From: Owenia fusiformis
Lineage: Eukaryota > Annelida > Polychaeta > Sabellida > Oweniidae
DNA length: 60,000 bases
Direction of reading: 5' to 3'
Assembly (NCBI GenBank): GCA_903813345.2
Contig: CAIIXF020000004.1
Location: 18,649,513 to 18,709,512 of the forward strand
Below are positions 1 to 11,065 of the stretch, in pieces. Position 1 is the stretch's first letter; each line of letters starts with the position of its first letter. A model generated the notes under the pieces. It saw only the letters and a program-made list of their open reading frames with translations, was not told where the DNA came from and made no database searches. Position numbers and translations under genes: made by a program.

Positions 1-240
1 GTATTGTACCTACTTGTATTTTATTACCGTATTGTATTTTTACATTTCTATGTACCTGTATACTATGATTATGTTGTACAAACATGTTCCAATTATTGTA
101 TTTTTATAGTTCTACTATTAAGATGTAGCTATTTCGACTTCTCAAAGTACCCAAAATTGTGTTTATGTGTGTGAATTGTGATGTATTGTAAATTGTAAAT
201 GAAAAATAATGATAATAAATATATATATTTAAAAATAATC
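1..240 (+). other. AT-rich segment with AATAAA, possible 3' end of a transcript or LINE
   Basis: The sequence is rich in TGTATTG/TTGTA words and has an AATAAA at 214-219 followed by an AT-only stretch. Such sequence is common at the 3' ends of invertebrate LINEs and genes. No reading frame is visible, so this may equally be plain AT-rich DNA. Confidence 0.2.
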
Positions 241-637
241 CAGTTTTTATTTTTTATTAAATGAAACAGTATTTTATGGCACTTGTTTTGCATATTATCT
301 TAGCATAAAACTAATACGATAAATTAATTGATTAATATCTATGTGTTATCTACTTGGCTTTGATAACGTACTACATATTTCAATCCTCAACCAACCAGCT
401 TACATTTCTTTAATATTGTTATTTAGGTTGACTTTATATAATGGAGACTTCAAGCAATGCATATAAAATCGAAACGTCAACCTGTACGTATAAATCGCCC
501 TATACAAATGCATGTAGTTCTCTCACATAAACAGTTCGTTACTTAGAGTACACACCAGCGTGTAATTAAATATGCCCATTTATAGTTATATAGCTTGTTT
601 TCTATCATACATATTTAAACAAGCTCGTTTCGTAAGA
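241..637. other. No recognisable feature
   Basis: AT-rich non-coding sequence with no repeat or coding signal that I can see, ending at the mariner element. Confidence 0.4.
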
Positions 638-825
638 TACGAGGGATGATCCAAAACAACCTGCTCTAATCTTGATGAAATTTTTTTGATGAAATTACTT
701 AAAACTTTTCAATAATAAAGACCAACACCCTAACTGCTTTGTCTATTAATTCATGCGGAAATGATTTATTTTAGGTACTTTTCTAGATAGTTTTTGATAT
801 AGGGGCCCTACCACCCGGAACGATT
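638..825 (+). repeat. Left terminal inverted repeat of the mariner element
   Basis: Pairs with 1339-1526 in inverted orientation. Shared blocks include the TACGAGGG end, GCTCTAA, a GATGAAATTAC-like block, ACTTTTCTAGATA and CCACCCGGAACG. Identity is imperfect, so this is an old copy. Confidence 0.75.
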
Positions 826-991
826 CAGCATTAAATGTTGCCACTATTTGACTTGTTTTGCTAGTCTTAACCACAATCTTTCTTTGAATTGTGAATGTTA
901 AACGATGTTAGTTTTCTTTCTTTGCTATCAACCAACCAACTAATTGTGTTCTTATTGTGATGCAACATAGGACAATGGAAAATGATATAAG

Positions 992-1308
992 GTTCTGCAA
1001 AAACATCTGAGAGTTGCCTTGTGTAAAAAGTGCAACAGTCAAGAACATCCCACCGATCGTATCCTGCACATGGACAACACACAGTTTCATCGCTCCACGT
1101 TTATACAAGATACTCTCGCTTGAGCAGCTACCACACGCACCATACAGTCCAGATTTGGCCCCGGTGTGAACTTTTCCTTTGTATATTGAAAAGTAGGCCT
1201 AAATATGTGAAGATGATGATGGCAGATGACATTCAGATTGCAGAATTTCTCTCGTATAATGACTGGTGTGAGGTTGTGCTCCTGCAACTTGAGTATTTGC
1301 CATACTAA
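992..1308 (+). pseudogene. Mariner transposase remnant (frameshifted)
   Basis: Three plus-strand segments read as the catalytic half of a mariner transposase. Frame 1 from 992 gives LQKHLRVALCKK followed by ILHMDNTQFHR, which holds the second catalytic Asp (MDN). After a +1 shift near 1120 comes LPHAPYSPDLAP, the hallmark block with the third catalytic Asp. After another shift comes a stretch with CELFLCILKSR and DDIQIA, matching the family's usual C...FFLFPKLK segment. The spacing between the two Asp residues is shorter than the usual 34, so there is probably a deletion. No intact open frame remains and it cannot make a working enzyme. Confidence 0.75.
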
Positions 1309-1338
1309 CAGTTGTGGAGTGATTTGCATTTTTAAATA

Positions 1339-1526
1339 CCGTTCCGGGTGGCAGGGTCCCCATATTAAAAAATATCTAGAAAAGTATCGAAAATGGATTA
1401 TTTTCTTGTGAAACTTACACAAAATTGTTGAGATGTTGATCTTTATTATTTGAAAGTTTCATGTAATTTCATTAAAAATAGCAAAGTTAGAGCGGGGCGT
1501 CCAAAGGTTTTGGATCACCCCTCGTA
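1339..1526 (-). repeat. Right terminal inverted repeat of the mariner element
   Basis: Inverted partner of 638-825. It ends CCCCTCGTA, which mirrors TACGAGGG at the left end. Confidence 0.75.
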
Positions 1527-1634
1527 TTTGGAACTAAAGCATGTATGACATACATCATTTTCTTCTGAAAACATTATACTGTGCATTGAAATCAAAATTG
1601 CCAGCATAGTATTCTAAAGACATGAGTTTAATGA

Positions 1635-1656
1635 TTCACGTTGACACCAACGTGAA
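1635..1656. other. Perfect 9-bp stem, 4-base loop
   Basis: TTCACGTTG and CAACGTGAA flank the loop ACAC. The stem is perfect but short, and no function can be assigned. Confidence 0.5.
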
Positions 1657-1675
1657 ATTGCAAATTTCCCGTTCT

Positions 1676-1813
1676 GAACACGAAACTGGAACTGATCGGA
1701 GGTCTGAAGTCGACTAACTAGCGTTTGTTTTATGTGCGTGCTATACACATTACTGTGCTTCATTGACTTTGCGTTCAGGGTTACGTTGTGAAAAACATCC
1801 ACTATCAGGAGCT
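1676..1813. repeat. 138-bp direct repeat, copy 1
   Basis: Begins GAACACGAAACTGG and ends CACTATCAGGAGCT. It is repeated, apparently without change, at 1857-1994. The two copies are separated by 43 bp made of satellite units. Both copies carry the same meaningless minus-strand frame. Confidence 0.9.
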
Positions 1814-1856
1814 ATCTTGGTATTGAAGGATCAATACCAAGAATAAATGGTGTCAG
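1814..1856. repeat. Two 39-bp-satellite fragments in head-to-head orientation
   Basis: The 43-bp spacer holds TCTTGGTATTGAAGGATC followed by AATACCAAGAATAAATGG. The first is a piece of the 39-bp unit of the array at 2337-5999. The second is the same unit on the other strand. It is therefore a small inverted outpost of the array. Confidence 0.8.
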
Positions 1857-1994
1857 GAACACGAAACTGGAACTGATCGGAGGTCTGAAGTCGACTAACT
1901 AGCGTTTGTTTTATGTGCGTGCTATACACATTACTGTGCTTCATTGACTTTGCGTTCAGGGTTACGTTGTGAAAAACATCCACTATCAGGAGCT
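1857..1994. repeat. 138-bp direct repeat, copy 2
   Basis: Second copy of 1676-1813. The near-perfect identity shows that the duplication is recent. Confidence 0.9.
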
Positions 1995-2336
1995 TGAGAA
2001 CCCGAGGCAAGATCTCAAAGAGCGTATTTTCCGAACTATACCGAATCAATTCATTTATTTTAGCATAAATTCTACCATTTGCAATTTGTAGTCACGTTTA
2101 ATAGTCGCGTTTAATTCTATGGACCTAACTTGAATGAAACGAGTTTTTTACTTCAAGAGATCGTTGGAGTGGTAACGCATTCTAGAAATCACTATCTTTA
2201 TTAAGTCGTGGTGATAAATGAAAATGATTTTGAATTTAAAGGTGCAAGAATAGAATTCATCGCAAGATGTGGAAGGTTCCATTTAAATGATGACACTTAC
2301 AAATGGAAAAATCAATCAATTCAAAATTGGGGAACA

Positions 2337-5300
2337 TGCATTAAAGGACAATTTATCCTGCGACCATTCATTGAAGGACCATCTATCCTGACACCATTTA
2401 TTCTTGGTATTGAAGAGCAATCTATCCTGCGACCATTTATTCTTGGTATTGAAGGATCATCTATCCTGACACCATTTATTCTGAGTATTGAAGGATCATC
2501 TATCCTGCGACCATTTATTCTTGGTATTGAAGGACAATCTGTCCTGGCACCGTTTATTCTTGGTATTGAAGGGCAATCTATCCTGCGACCATTTATTCTG
2601 GGTATTGAAGGATCATCTATCCTGCAACCATTTATTCTTGGTATTGAAGGACCATCTGTCCTGACACCATTTATTCTTGGTATTGAAGGACCATCTATCC
2701 TGCGACCATTTATTCTGGGTATTGAAGGACAATCTGTCCTGGCACCGTTTATTCTTGGTATTGAAGGGCAATCTATCCTGCAACCATTTATTCTTGGTAT
2801 TGAAGGACCATCTATCCTGCAAAAATTTATTCTTGGTATTGAAGAACCACGCATCTATACTACGAACAATTATTCTTGGTATTGAAGGACCATCTATCCT
2901 GCGACCATTATTCTTGGTATTGAAGGACCATCTATCCTGTGAACATTTATTCGTAGTATTGAAGAACCAACTATCCTGCGACCATTATTCTTGGTATTGA
3001 AGGACAAACTATCATGCGACCATTATTCTTGGTATTGAAGGACCAACTAACCCGCGACCATTATTCTTGGTACTAAAGGACCAACTATCCTGCGACCATC
3101 TGTTCCTGTGATAAGGGACCATCTATCCTGCGAACATTTACTCTTGGTATTGAAGGACCATCCATCCTGCGAACATTATTCTTGGTAATGTAGGACCATC
3201 TATCCTGCGACCATTTATTCTTGGTATTGAAGGACCAACTATCATGTGACCATTATTCTTTGTATCGAAGGACCAACTATACTGCGACCATTATTCTTGG
3301 TATTGAAGGACCAACTATACTGCGACCATTACTCGTGGTACTGAAGGACCAACTATCCTGCGACCATTTACTTTTGGTATTGAAGGACCAACTATTCTGC
3401 GACCATCTATTCTTGGTATTGAAGGACAAACTATCCTGCGACCATTTATTCTTGACATTAAAGGACCAACTATCCTGCGACCATTTACTCTTGGTATTGA
3501 AGGACCATCTATCCTGCGACCATTTATTCTGAGTTTTAGATGGTCCATGGATACCATCTGTCCATCTATCTTGATACCATTTATTCTGGGTATTGAAGGA
3601 CCATCTATCCTGCGAACATTTATTCTTGGTATTGAAGGACCATCTATCCTGCGAACATTCTTGGTATTGAAGGAGCAACTATCCTGCGACCAATTATTCT
3701 TAGTATTGAAGAATCAACTATCCTGCGACCATTCATTCTGAGTATTGAAGGACCAACTATCCTGCGACCATTTATTCTGACCAACTATCCTGCGACCAAT
3801 TATTCTTGGTATTTAAGGCCCATCTATCCTGCGAACATTTATTCTTGGTACTTAAGAACCATCTATCCTGCGAACATTTATTCTTCTTATTTAAGGACCA
3901 TCTATCCTGCGAACATTTATTCTGAGTATTTAAGGCCCATCTATCCTGCGAACATTTATTCTCGGTATTGAAGTACCAACTATCCTGCGAGCATTTATTC
4001 TGAGTATTGAAGAACCAACTATCCTCCGACCATTTATTCTTGGTATTTAAGGACCATCTATCCTGCGAACATTTATTCTGAGTATTGAAGGACCAACTAT
4101 CCTGCGACCATTAATTCTTGGTATTGAAGGACCAACTATCCTGCGACCATTTATTCTGAATATTGAAGGACCAACTATCCTGCGACCATTTATTCTTGGG
4201 ATTTAAGGACCATCCATCCTGCGAACATTTATTCTGAGTATTGAAGGACCAACTATTCTGCGAACATTTATTCTTGGTATTCAAGGACCATCTATCCTGC
4301 GAACATTATTCTTGGTTTTCAAGGACCATCTATCCTGCGAACATTATTCTTGGTATTCAAGGACCAACTATCCTGCGAACATTTATTCTTGGTATTGAAG
4401 GACCATCTATCCTGCGAACATTATTTTTGGTATTGAAGGACCATCTATCCTGCGAACATTATTCTTGGTATTGAAGGACCAACTATCATGCGATCATTTA
4501 TTCTTGGTATTTAAGGACCAACTATCCTGCGACCATTTATTCTTGGTATTTAAGGACCATCTATCCTGCGAACATTTATTCTGAGTATTGAAGGACCAAC
4601 TATCCTGCGACCATTTATTCTTGGTATTTAAGGACCATCTATCCTGCGAACATTTATTCTTCGTATTTTAGGCCCATCTATCCTGCGAACATTTATTCTT
4701 GGTATTGAAGGACCATCTATCCTGCGACCATTTGTTCTTGGTATTTAAGGACCAACTATCCTGGACCATTATTCTTGGTATTGAAGGACCAACTATCCTG
4801 CGACCATTTATTCTTGGTATTTAAGGACTAGCTATCCTGCGAACATTTATTCTGAGTATTGAAGGACCAACTATCGGCCTGCGACCATTTATTCTTGGTA
4901 TTTAAGGACCATCTATCCTGCAAACATTTATTCTTGTTATTGAAGGACCATCTATACTGTGAACATTTATTCTTGGTAATTAAGGACCATCTATCCTGCA
5001 AACATTTATTCTTGGTATTTAAGGACCAACTATCTTGCGAACATTTATTTTTGGTATCGAAGGACCAACTATCTTGCGAACATTTATTCTTGGTATTGAA
5101 GGACCATCTATCCTGCGACCATTTATTCTTGGTATTGAAGAACCATCTATCCTGCGACCATTTGTTCTTGGTTTTTAAGGACCAACTATCCTGGACCATT
5201 ATTCTCGGTATTGAAGGACCAACTATCCTGCGACCATTTATTCTTGGTATTTAAGGACTAGCTATCCTGCGAACATTTATTCTGAGTATTGAAGGACCAA

Positions 5301-5999
5301 CTATCGGCCTGCGACCATTTATTCTTGGTATTTAAGGACCATCTATCCTGCAAACATTTATTCTTGTTATTGAAGGACCATCTATACTGTGAACATTTAT
5401 TCTTGGTATTGAAGGACCATCTATCCTGTGAACATTTATTCTTGGTATTGAAGGACCATCTATCCTGCGAGCATTTATTCTTGGTATTGAAGAACCATCT
5501 ATCCTGCGACCATTCATTCTTGGTATTTAAGGACCATCTATCCTGCAAACATTTATTCTTGGTATTGAAGGACCATCTATCCTGCGACCATTTATTCTTG
5601 GTATTTAAGGACCATCTATCCTTCGAACATTTATTCTTGGTATTGAAGGACCATCTATCCTGTGAACATTTATTCTTGGTATTTAAGGACCATCTATCCT
5701 GCGAACATTTATTCTTGGTATTGAAGAACCATCTATCCTGCGACCATTCATTCTTGGTTTTTAAGGACCATCTACCCTGCGAACATTTATTCTTGGTATT
5801 GAAGGACCATCTATCCTGCGACCATTTATTCTTGGTATTTAAGGACCATCTATCCTGCGAACATTTATTCTGAGTATTGAAGGACCAACTATCGGTCTGC
5901 GACCATTTATTCTTGTTATTGAAGGACCATCTATCCTGCGAACATTTATTCTTGGTATTGAAGGACCATCTATCCTGCGACCATTTATTCTTTGTATTT
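2337..5999 (+). repeat. Large minisatellite, 39-bp unit, about 94 copies
   Basis: The unit is roughly GAAGGACCATCTATCCTGCG followed by ACCATTTATTCTTGGTATT. Variants alternate between CCATC/CCAAC, CGACC/CGAAC and TTGG/TGAG. A 430-bp block is duplicated inside the array: the segment with the rare insertion CTATCGGCCTG at about 4859 recurs at about 5289, an offset of about eleven units. Because 39 is a multiple of three, several strands and frames stay open. The longest is 2208-2885 (plus, 225 codons), which reads GIEGPSILRPFIL again and again, and there is a minus-strand partner at 2321-2854 with GRRIDGPSIPRIN. Later units carry TTTAAGG stops and indels that end these frames, so I read the array as non-coding. 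Confidence 0.93.
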
Positions 6000-6582
6000 G
6001 ATACTGGGTCACGACCCAAAAGAAGACTGTCCTAATTTGGCTTAAATCCCAAGGAAACTCAAATCGTTTACAGATACATTATGGTTCTATTAATGAACAT
6101 GGGCGTCATTTTATGCACGGATAGAACTAATAAAGAAATTTGATCGCCAAAGAGTATTTATATCAATGTAATGTGATAGATTAATAAACGCAATGTGACT
6201 TCTACCACCCAGTTATCATATGTTACATTTATTACGAGCAGACTCCTTGAGTATTTTCACATTCGATGATTAAATAGTGCCTTCCCGTAATATCGTTTTA
6301 TACAGAGTTACTTTGGAGAATTTACGTTTATACCAATGGATTTCAGAATTATCTATGAAGGTGCTAATAAGTGTACTTTCAAGACATAAATTTAAAAAAA
6401 TCAATCCAATCCACACGCGTTTTAGTCTTTGACAGAAACGTATCTGTTTTGTATGCATCAGAATGTTCGTTTCATTTTGCGTATCACTAACATACAGCGA
6501 GATAGAAAAGTGTGCAGATTTATGGTAATACAGGCAAAAATGTTGCGTTATTAAAATAAAAAGTGTGTATAACTTGCAAACC
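6000..6582. other. No recognisable feature
   Basis: Non-repetitive AT-rich sequence between the 39-bp array and the fold-back element. No coding exon or RNA gene was recognised. Confidence 0.4.
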
Positions 6583-7094
6583 ACATGATCATTGGTGATC
6601 CGCTCGATTACGCTGGTTACCGAAACGGTTCGTTTTGGTAACAAAATGTCGGAACGTCGAAGGTACGATTTTTCTTTTTTCCTTTTTCCTTTTTTCTTTT
6701 TTCTCACAAACGTGTGTCGGCATCATATGTTTTAGAAAATGTACATGTTTGCGAAAAAATAGCTAAGAAGACAACAGAATCTCGTCGATTTAATTCCTCA
6801 CTTAAGTTACATAAACGGGTTGGGTTAAAAGTGCAGATCTTAACTGTTTTTCGAAAAACCGTTGAATGTAACTTAAGTGAGGAATTAAATCGAAGATTCT
6901 GTTGTCTGTTGAACTATTTGTTCGCAAATATGTACATTTTCTTAAACATATGATACTGATACACGTTTTTGTTAGAAATGTCGTGGGAATTCTGCCTACA
7001 ACGTGTGAAATAAGGAAAAAAGAAAAATCATACCTTCGACGTTACGACATTTTGTTACCGAAACGGTAATCGAGTGGATCACCAGTGATGATGT
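6583..7094. mobile_element. 512-bp fold-back element (decayed MITE)
   Basis: The two halves pair from the ends inward. The left end is ACATGATCATTGGTGATCC; the right end reads ACATCATCACTGGTGATCC on the other strand. Further paired blocks are ACCGAAACGGT, ACAAAATGTCG, TACGATTTTTC, the CATATG region, and an inner block with TTAATTCCTCACTTAAGTTA against TAACTTAAGTGAGGAATTAA. The arms meet near 6840. No transposase is present. Reading frames inside or overlapping it (6270-6707 minus, 6714-6953 plus) are accidental. Confidence 0.8.
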
Positions 7095-8325
7095 AACACG
7101 ACTACACGAGGCTAGAAAAGTATGCGATACACACAAGTCTAGGTTTCCACTTCATTTTACTAGCTGTTTGGCGAGATTGAACCTTTAGATCTTTCAGCAT
7201 GGTGGCATTCCAAACACAGATGCATACCTTACAGGCAAATGATTGTTCCTGGATTTCTTCATTTGTCATCAAGGACAAAATTAGGTTTCATACTGTGATT
7301 ACTCTTTCGTACTGTGATTGTTATAATCTGGGTTTTTTTGTATGTAAATGTCAGTTTTTTTATAATTATTCATTATATATTGGTTGGATATTATCATTTC
7401 TTGTTAAATATATTACTGTTTATGTATTTTTATACTATACTTAAACCATTGGAGTATAAATATCTAATACATGTTATAAAGTCTTTCAATTTGAATTTGA
7501 CCAGTACCGAAATATGCAAGCGTGTTTTCTTTGCCGAGTAGCACCACTACTAACAAACGGACACGAACATTTGGCGTCATGAAGTCGAGAACATTATTAG
7601 CAGGTTCATTGTTCAACGTACTTTGCCAATTATAAAATTGCATTCGATACCAAATTACGTTGACAGTAAAGCTTTATCAAATTACGCAAGAGGCGTTATT
7701 TCTTTGGATTATATCCGTCTATTAGTAATCTATTTTGCATGTGTTGGATAATGAACATGATTCGAAAGTTAACAAGCCTAGACCTGTTTGCGATAAGTAG
7801 GTAGGTTAATGTACACGTTTTAGAGAACTTGTACGCAAACGTGAAATATTATGACCCCCATAGATAGCTGCCCCCTCTCAGATAGAGTATTCCAGCCTCA
7901 AGGGACTTAATTACAACTTATTGCTTACTTATATACTCAACCGGGATTGCAAATATTTATAAAAGGGAGAAGTAATCCCAAGAAGACCATTATTCGTACA
8001 AGTTATCTTAAAAAATGTGAATCTTAATCTCCCTAATAACTTCATACGTAAGACGAACTACGTAATTATGTCAAAGGAATATCAATAAAATAGCGTCATC
8101 TGAACGTTGTGTAAGAAAATGAAACTGTTGAGGAAATGTGGTACAAATGGTCCATGATAAACCACAGTGAAAATCAATATAACGGGAAAATGATTAAGCC
8201 CCGAAATCACAATGGATTGTAAATCCAAAGATCTGCTTAATCTCATTGATCTGTGCCAGCTTTGATGATACGTATACTTTAAGACCTTAAGGGATAAATG
8301 AATAAATAGGTTATTGATGGTCGTG
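7095..8325. other. No recognisable feature
   Basis: Low-complexity AT-rich DNA with short overlapping plus-strand frames around 7200-7540 that are hydrophobic only because of T-rich codons. No splice-flanked exon or known domain was seen. Confidence 0.4.
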
Positions 8326-8445
8326 ATGGGATATAAATTTTCCCTCGAAAAATATCATATTGACACTCGAGCTATCGCCCTCGGTCAATACCATATTTTC
8401 CTTGGCCAATATCATATTTTCCTCGGAATAAAATTCATATCCAAT
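8326..8445. repeat. Imperfect hairpin, about 120 bp
   Basis: GGATATAAATTTTCCCTCG and AATATCATATTGAC on the left pair with GTCAATACCATATTTTCC and a second copy of the block ending TTCATATCC on the right. The loop is CTCGAGCTATCGCCCTCG. It resembles in style the hairpin at 18866-19000 (TATTGATAT stems around a CGAG-rich loop). Confidence 0.5.
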
Positions 8446-9632
8446 CTCTCCCGAATAAAATAACTTATATGAATACAACCGGCAGTGGATCAAGAAGCTA
8501 ACAAGTGGGGGCAAATTTTGAGTCAGGAAAAAAACTTACGCAGAAAAATACTTTGGGCCCCTAAAACTAAAGATTTTGAAAATATAAGGCCCATTTTTAT
8601 AATTTGGCCCAAAAATGCCCTTTTTAGACCCTACAAAACTTTTGGGCTCAAACATATCTGGGCCCTCAAAAGGGGGAGACATGCACGAATCGTGAATATT
8701 GGTCTTATTCCCTAACGAAAAATTCCAAAAATCACAAGATATGATCGAGATATTGGCTCGAATCTTTTGAACTAGTACTTTTTATTTTGAATTTATACTC
8801 AGTTTTAATTTCAGAAAATAACGTCATTTCGACGTTTTCATTGTTCGTCGATCCTGGGAGCCAATCCTCCTTGCTATGCAGTTATATTACTTGCGTTAAC
8901 ACTTAAATTGAATTATGACAAGGCCAAGATTGAGTAACGCATTTATAAAACTGTTTCTGTTCCTAACGTTGATCATGATTGGTTTATGTCCTACATGTGA
9001 TAAGAATGAAAATAAGAAACCATATTCATTGGCATGGCTGAGAGTTCGTCCAATGTAATCTACTATTCCGCTGCTGGAATTTCGTCCAGTGTATTCGATG
9101 TTGAACGAAAAATTGAACCAGATTTATTTGAAATTACGACTTTGAAACAATAATCGGCACGGGTAATCAAATTTGCATTTAATGGTGACCCGATGAGAAT
9201 CCCAAAGGGGAATATTAACAGTGAATAATAACTAAAAACAAATATATCACCCTATAGAAGTTCATACCTGTGAATCTTTAAGTTTTATGTTCCCCTAGCC
9301 ATTCGGACCTCGGGAAATATTGCTTGTGAATGATGCAAAGAGATGAACTTCTTTACAATGAAATATTTGTATAATAATATTTTTTGGCTCGAGCTTGTTG
9401 TATTTTCGTATATCGTCAGATACACGGGGTGATTTAAGCATGCAATCATTTAATTTTGGCAAGATCTAATTGACTTATTTGTGTGTAGAGAAAGTTCGAT
9501 GAAGCATATGTCTTTGATGTTAGGAGAACACAGGCTTTCTGTCTAGACATGCTCTTGGGTCAAATCGCTCAAACTTTCAACTTTGTAGACATATGTCTTT
9601 TGCATTATTTGAGTGTATGTACACTCCCTTCC
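8446..9632. other. Non-coding, with a GGCCC-rich patch
   Basis: Between about 8550 and 8675 the word GGCCC, or its complement GGGCC, recurs about six times at irregular spacing in AT-rich DNA. The rest shows nothing recognisable. Confidence 0.35.
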
Positions 9633-9659
9633 ATAACATAACATAACATAACATAACAT
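9633..9659. repeat. ATAAC/ACATA microsatellite
   Basis: A short pentanucleotide run, (ATAAC)n, of about five copies. Confidence 0.8.
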
Positions 9660-9660
9660 G

Positions 9661-9832
9661 TTTAAAACTTGGGTCCGAGTTGAATTTTGCCCCACTTTGC
9701 AAAATTAATGATTATTCGGCCAGAGATGACTCCCTGTGAATGAATGATATTCCATTGCAAAGAGGAATAATTTGGCTTTTTGGTACATTGAATGAAAGGG
9801 ATGCAGTCAGCATTGGTTTTATGTTTTCTTCC
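9661..9832. repeat. Diverged direct repeat, copy A
   Basis: Shares with 9870-10041, in the same order, ACTTGG, CCCACTTTGCAAA, AATGATTA, GAATGATAT, ATTG, AAAGAGGA, TGGCTTT, GGT and CATTGAATGAAA. The offset is a constant 209 bp. Old tandem duplication of unknown origin. Confidence 0.65.
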
Positions 9833-9869
9833 AATATTGCACCGGCCTCCCTACACTGACTTTCGCGAT

Positions 9870-10041
9870 GTTTATAACTTGGCCCCAAGCTAATTTAGGC
9901 CCACTTTGCAAATGGAATGATTACTCGCCCAACCATGACCAAATATCAATGAATGATATATCATTGTAAAGAGGAGACACATGGCTTTATGGTGCATTGA
10001 ATGAAATCAATGCTGTTATCACTGGTTTTTGTGCTTTTTCG
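9870..10041. repeat. Diverged direct repeat, copy B
   Basis: Partner of 9661-9832; see the shared blocks listed there. Confidence 0.65.
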
Positions 10042-10422
10042 AGATAACAATCTGTTGCGTTTTTTTTGATACGCACTGTATTTAAGCGAGTCCCACCCAA
10101 ACTTAACGCGATATTTAGGTTGGACTAAAAGGTGTTTAGATCTTGTGTCATGGCCATGTTGGGAAATTTTAAAATAATATTTAAAATATAAATAGGAAAG
10201 CCAGATGGTTTGTTTAAGCATCTTTATACAAATGAAGCAACATTTAAATGGTAAATATCAAAAATTGTCAAAATTCTCTTTTGAATAAATGGCCATTGTG
10301 CTCTCTAAAATGTGAATTTGTAATTAATCTGATACATTTCTTTTGAATAAGATGTATTGGTGTAAGTATATTATCTTTTACATGACCCTAAATAATGTTG
10401 CAATAGTTATTTTGAGAAAGGA

Positions 10423-11065
10423 TTAATGAAAGACACGGATGTCTTTTACTTTATAGATGATGCCTGTTATTCTTGATATATTTTTAGTAATATGCTGAAT
10501 GTATTTTTTCCAATTTAACTTTTCATCAATAAATACTCCAAGAAAATTAACACTACTTTCTCTTTTTATTGGCACATTGTCAATATGTATATCTATGTCA
10601 TGGATTAAATTTTTGCCTGGAATAAAAATTATGAAATTAGTTTTATCTAAGTTAAGAGATAGTTTGTTAGCTTTAAACCATTGATTAATTGTTTGCAGTT
10701 CTTTGTTTAATAGTCTAACTAGTTCGTCCATATTACGATTAGATATAAGCAAATTAGTATCATCTGCATATTATACAAATTTGATAAGATTTGAGGTTGA
10801 AGTTATATCATTAATACACATTAAAAACAAAGTCGGTCCAAGTATAAATCCTTGAGGTACACCACATTTAATAATATCTTGATTTGAATAAGTGTTAATG
10901 TAGCAAGTGATATATTTTCTGTTTTTAAGTAGGAAGTGAACCAATTTTTGACATTTCCCCTTAACTTATACAAGATCAATTTTTTCAAGTAGAATTTTGT
11001 GATCAAAAGTCTCAAATGCCTTTGATAAGTCAAGAAACAGTCCTATGTGAAAGTTATTCATCGAG
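10423..11065 (-). pseudogene. LINE reverse transcriptase fragment, broken
   Basis: Minus-strand fragments read as the palm of a non-LTR retrotransposon reverse transcriptase. The upstream part has GLFLDLSKAFETFDHKILL (the first catalytic Asp block), then after a frameshift LYKLRGNVKNWFTSYL. Next comes the catalytic box YADDTNLLISNR, preceded by an in-frame stop, at about 10740-10770. Then follows a 109-codon open stretch with INQWFKANKLSLNLDKT and FLGVFIDEKLNWKKYI. At least one frameshift and one stop are visible. The 5' part (endonuclease) and the 3' end are missing or unrecognisable. The motif style fits CR1/Jockey-like LINEs, but the exact clade is uncertain. Confidence 0.88.

Larger units (their letters stand above)
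638..1526 (+). mobile_element. Decayed mariner-type DNA transposon with long inverted repeats
   Basis: The left end starts TACGAGGGATGATCC. The right end reads TACGAGGGGTGATCC on the other strand. The similarity continues inward with substitutions and small gaps to about 825 on the left and 1339 on the right, giving terminal inverted repeats of roughly 188 bp, including the shared CCACCCGGAACG near the inner edge. The outermost TA pairs fit the TA target preference of mariner/Tc1 elements. The roughly 510-bp core carries a broken transposase reading on the plus strand. The whole is 889 bp, shorter than a full mariner (about 1.3 kb), so internal sequence has been lost. Confidence 0.8.

Noticed and set aside
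1087-1422. 111-codon minus-strand frame
   Set aside because: Antisense to the mariner transposase remnant, which reads on the plus strand.
2208-2885. 225-codon plus-strand frame of 13-residue repeats as a gene
   Set aside because: It lies in a 39-bp array that is also open on the other strand; later units have stops and indels, and there is no start context, domain or splice evidence.
2337-5999. CRISPR-like array
   Set aside because: Units are contiguous with no unique spacers and the context is eukaryotic.
5258-6019. 253-codon minus-strand frame rich in NTKNKCSQDRWSF
   Set aside because: Another frame of the same 39-bp array. Length is explained by a period divisible by three.
6270-6707. 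145-codon minus-strand frame starting MRKKKKGKRKKEK
   Set aside because: The Lys-rich start comes from a T/C-rich tract in the fold-back arm; the rest shows no domain.
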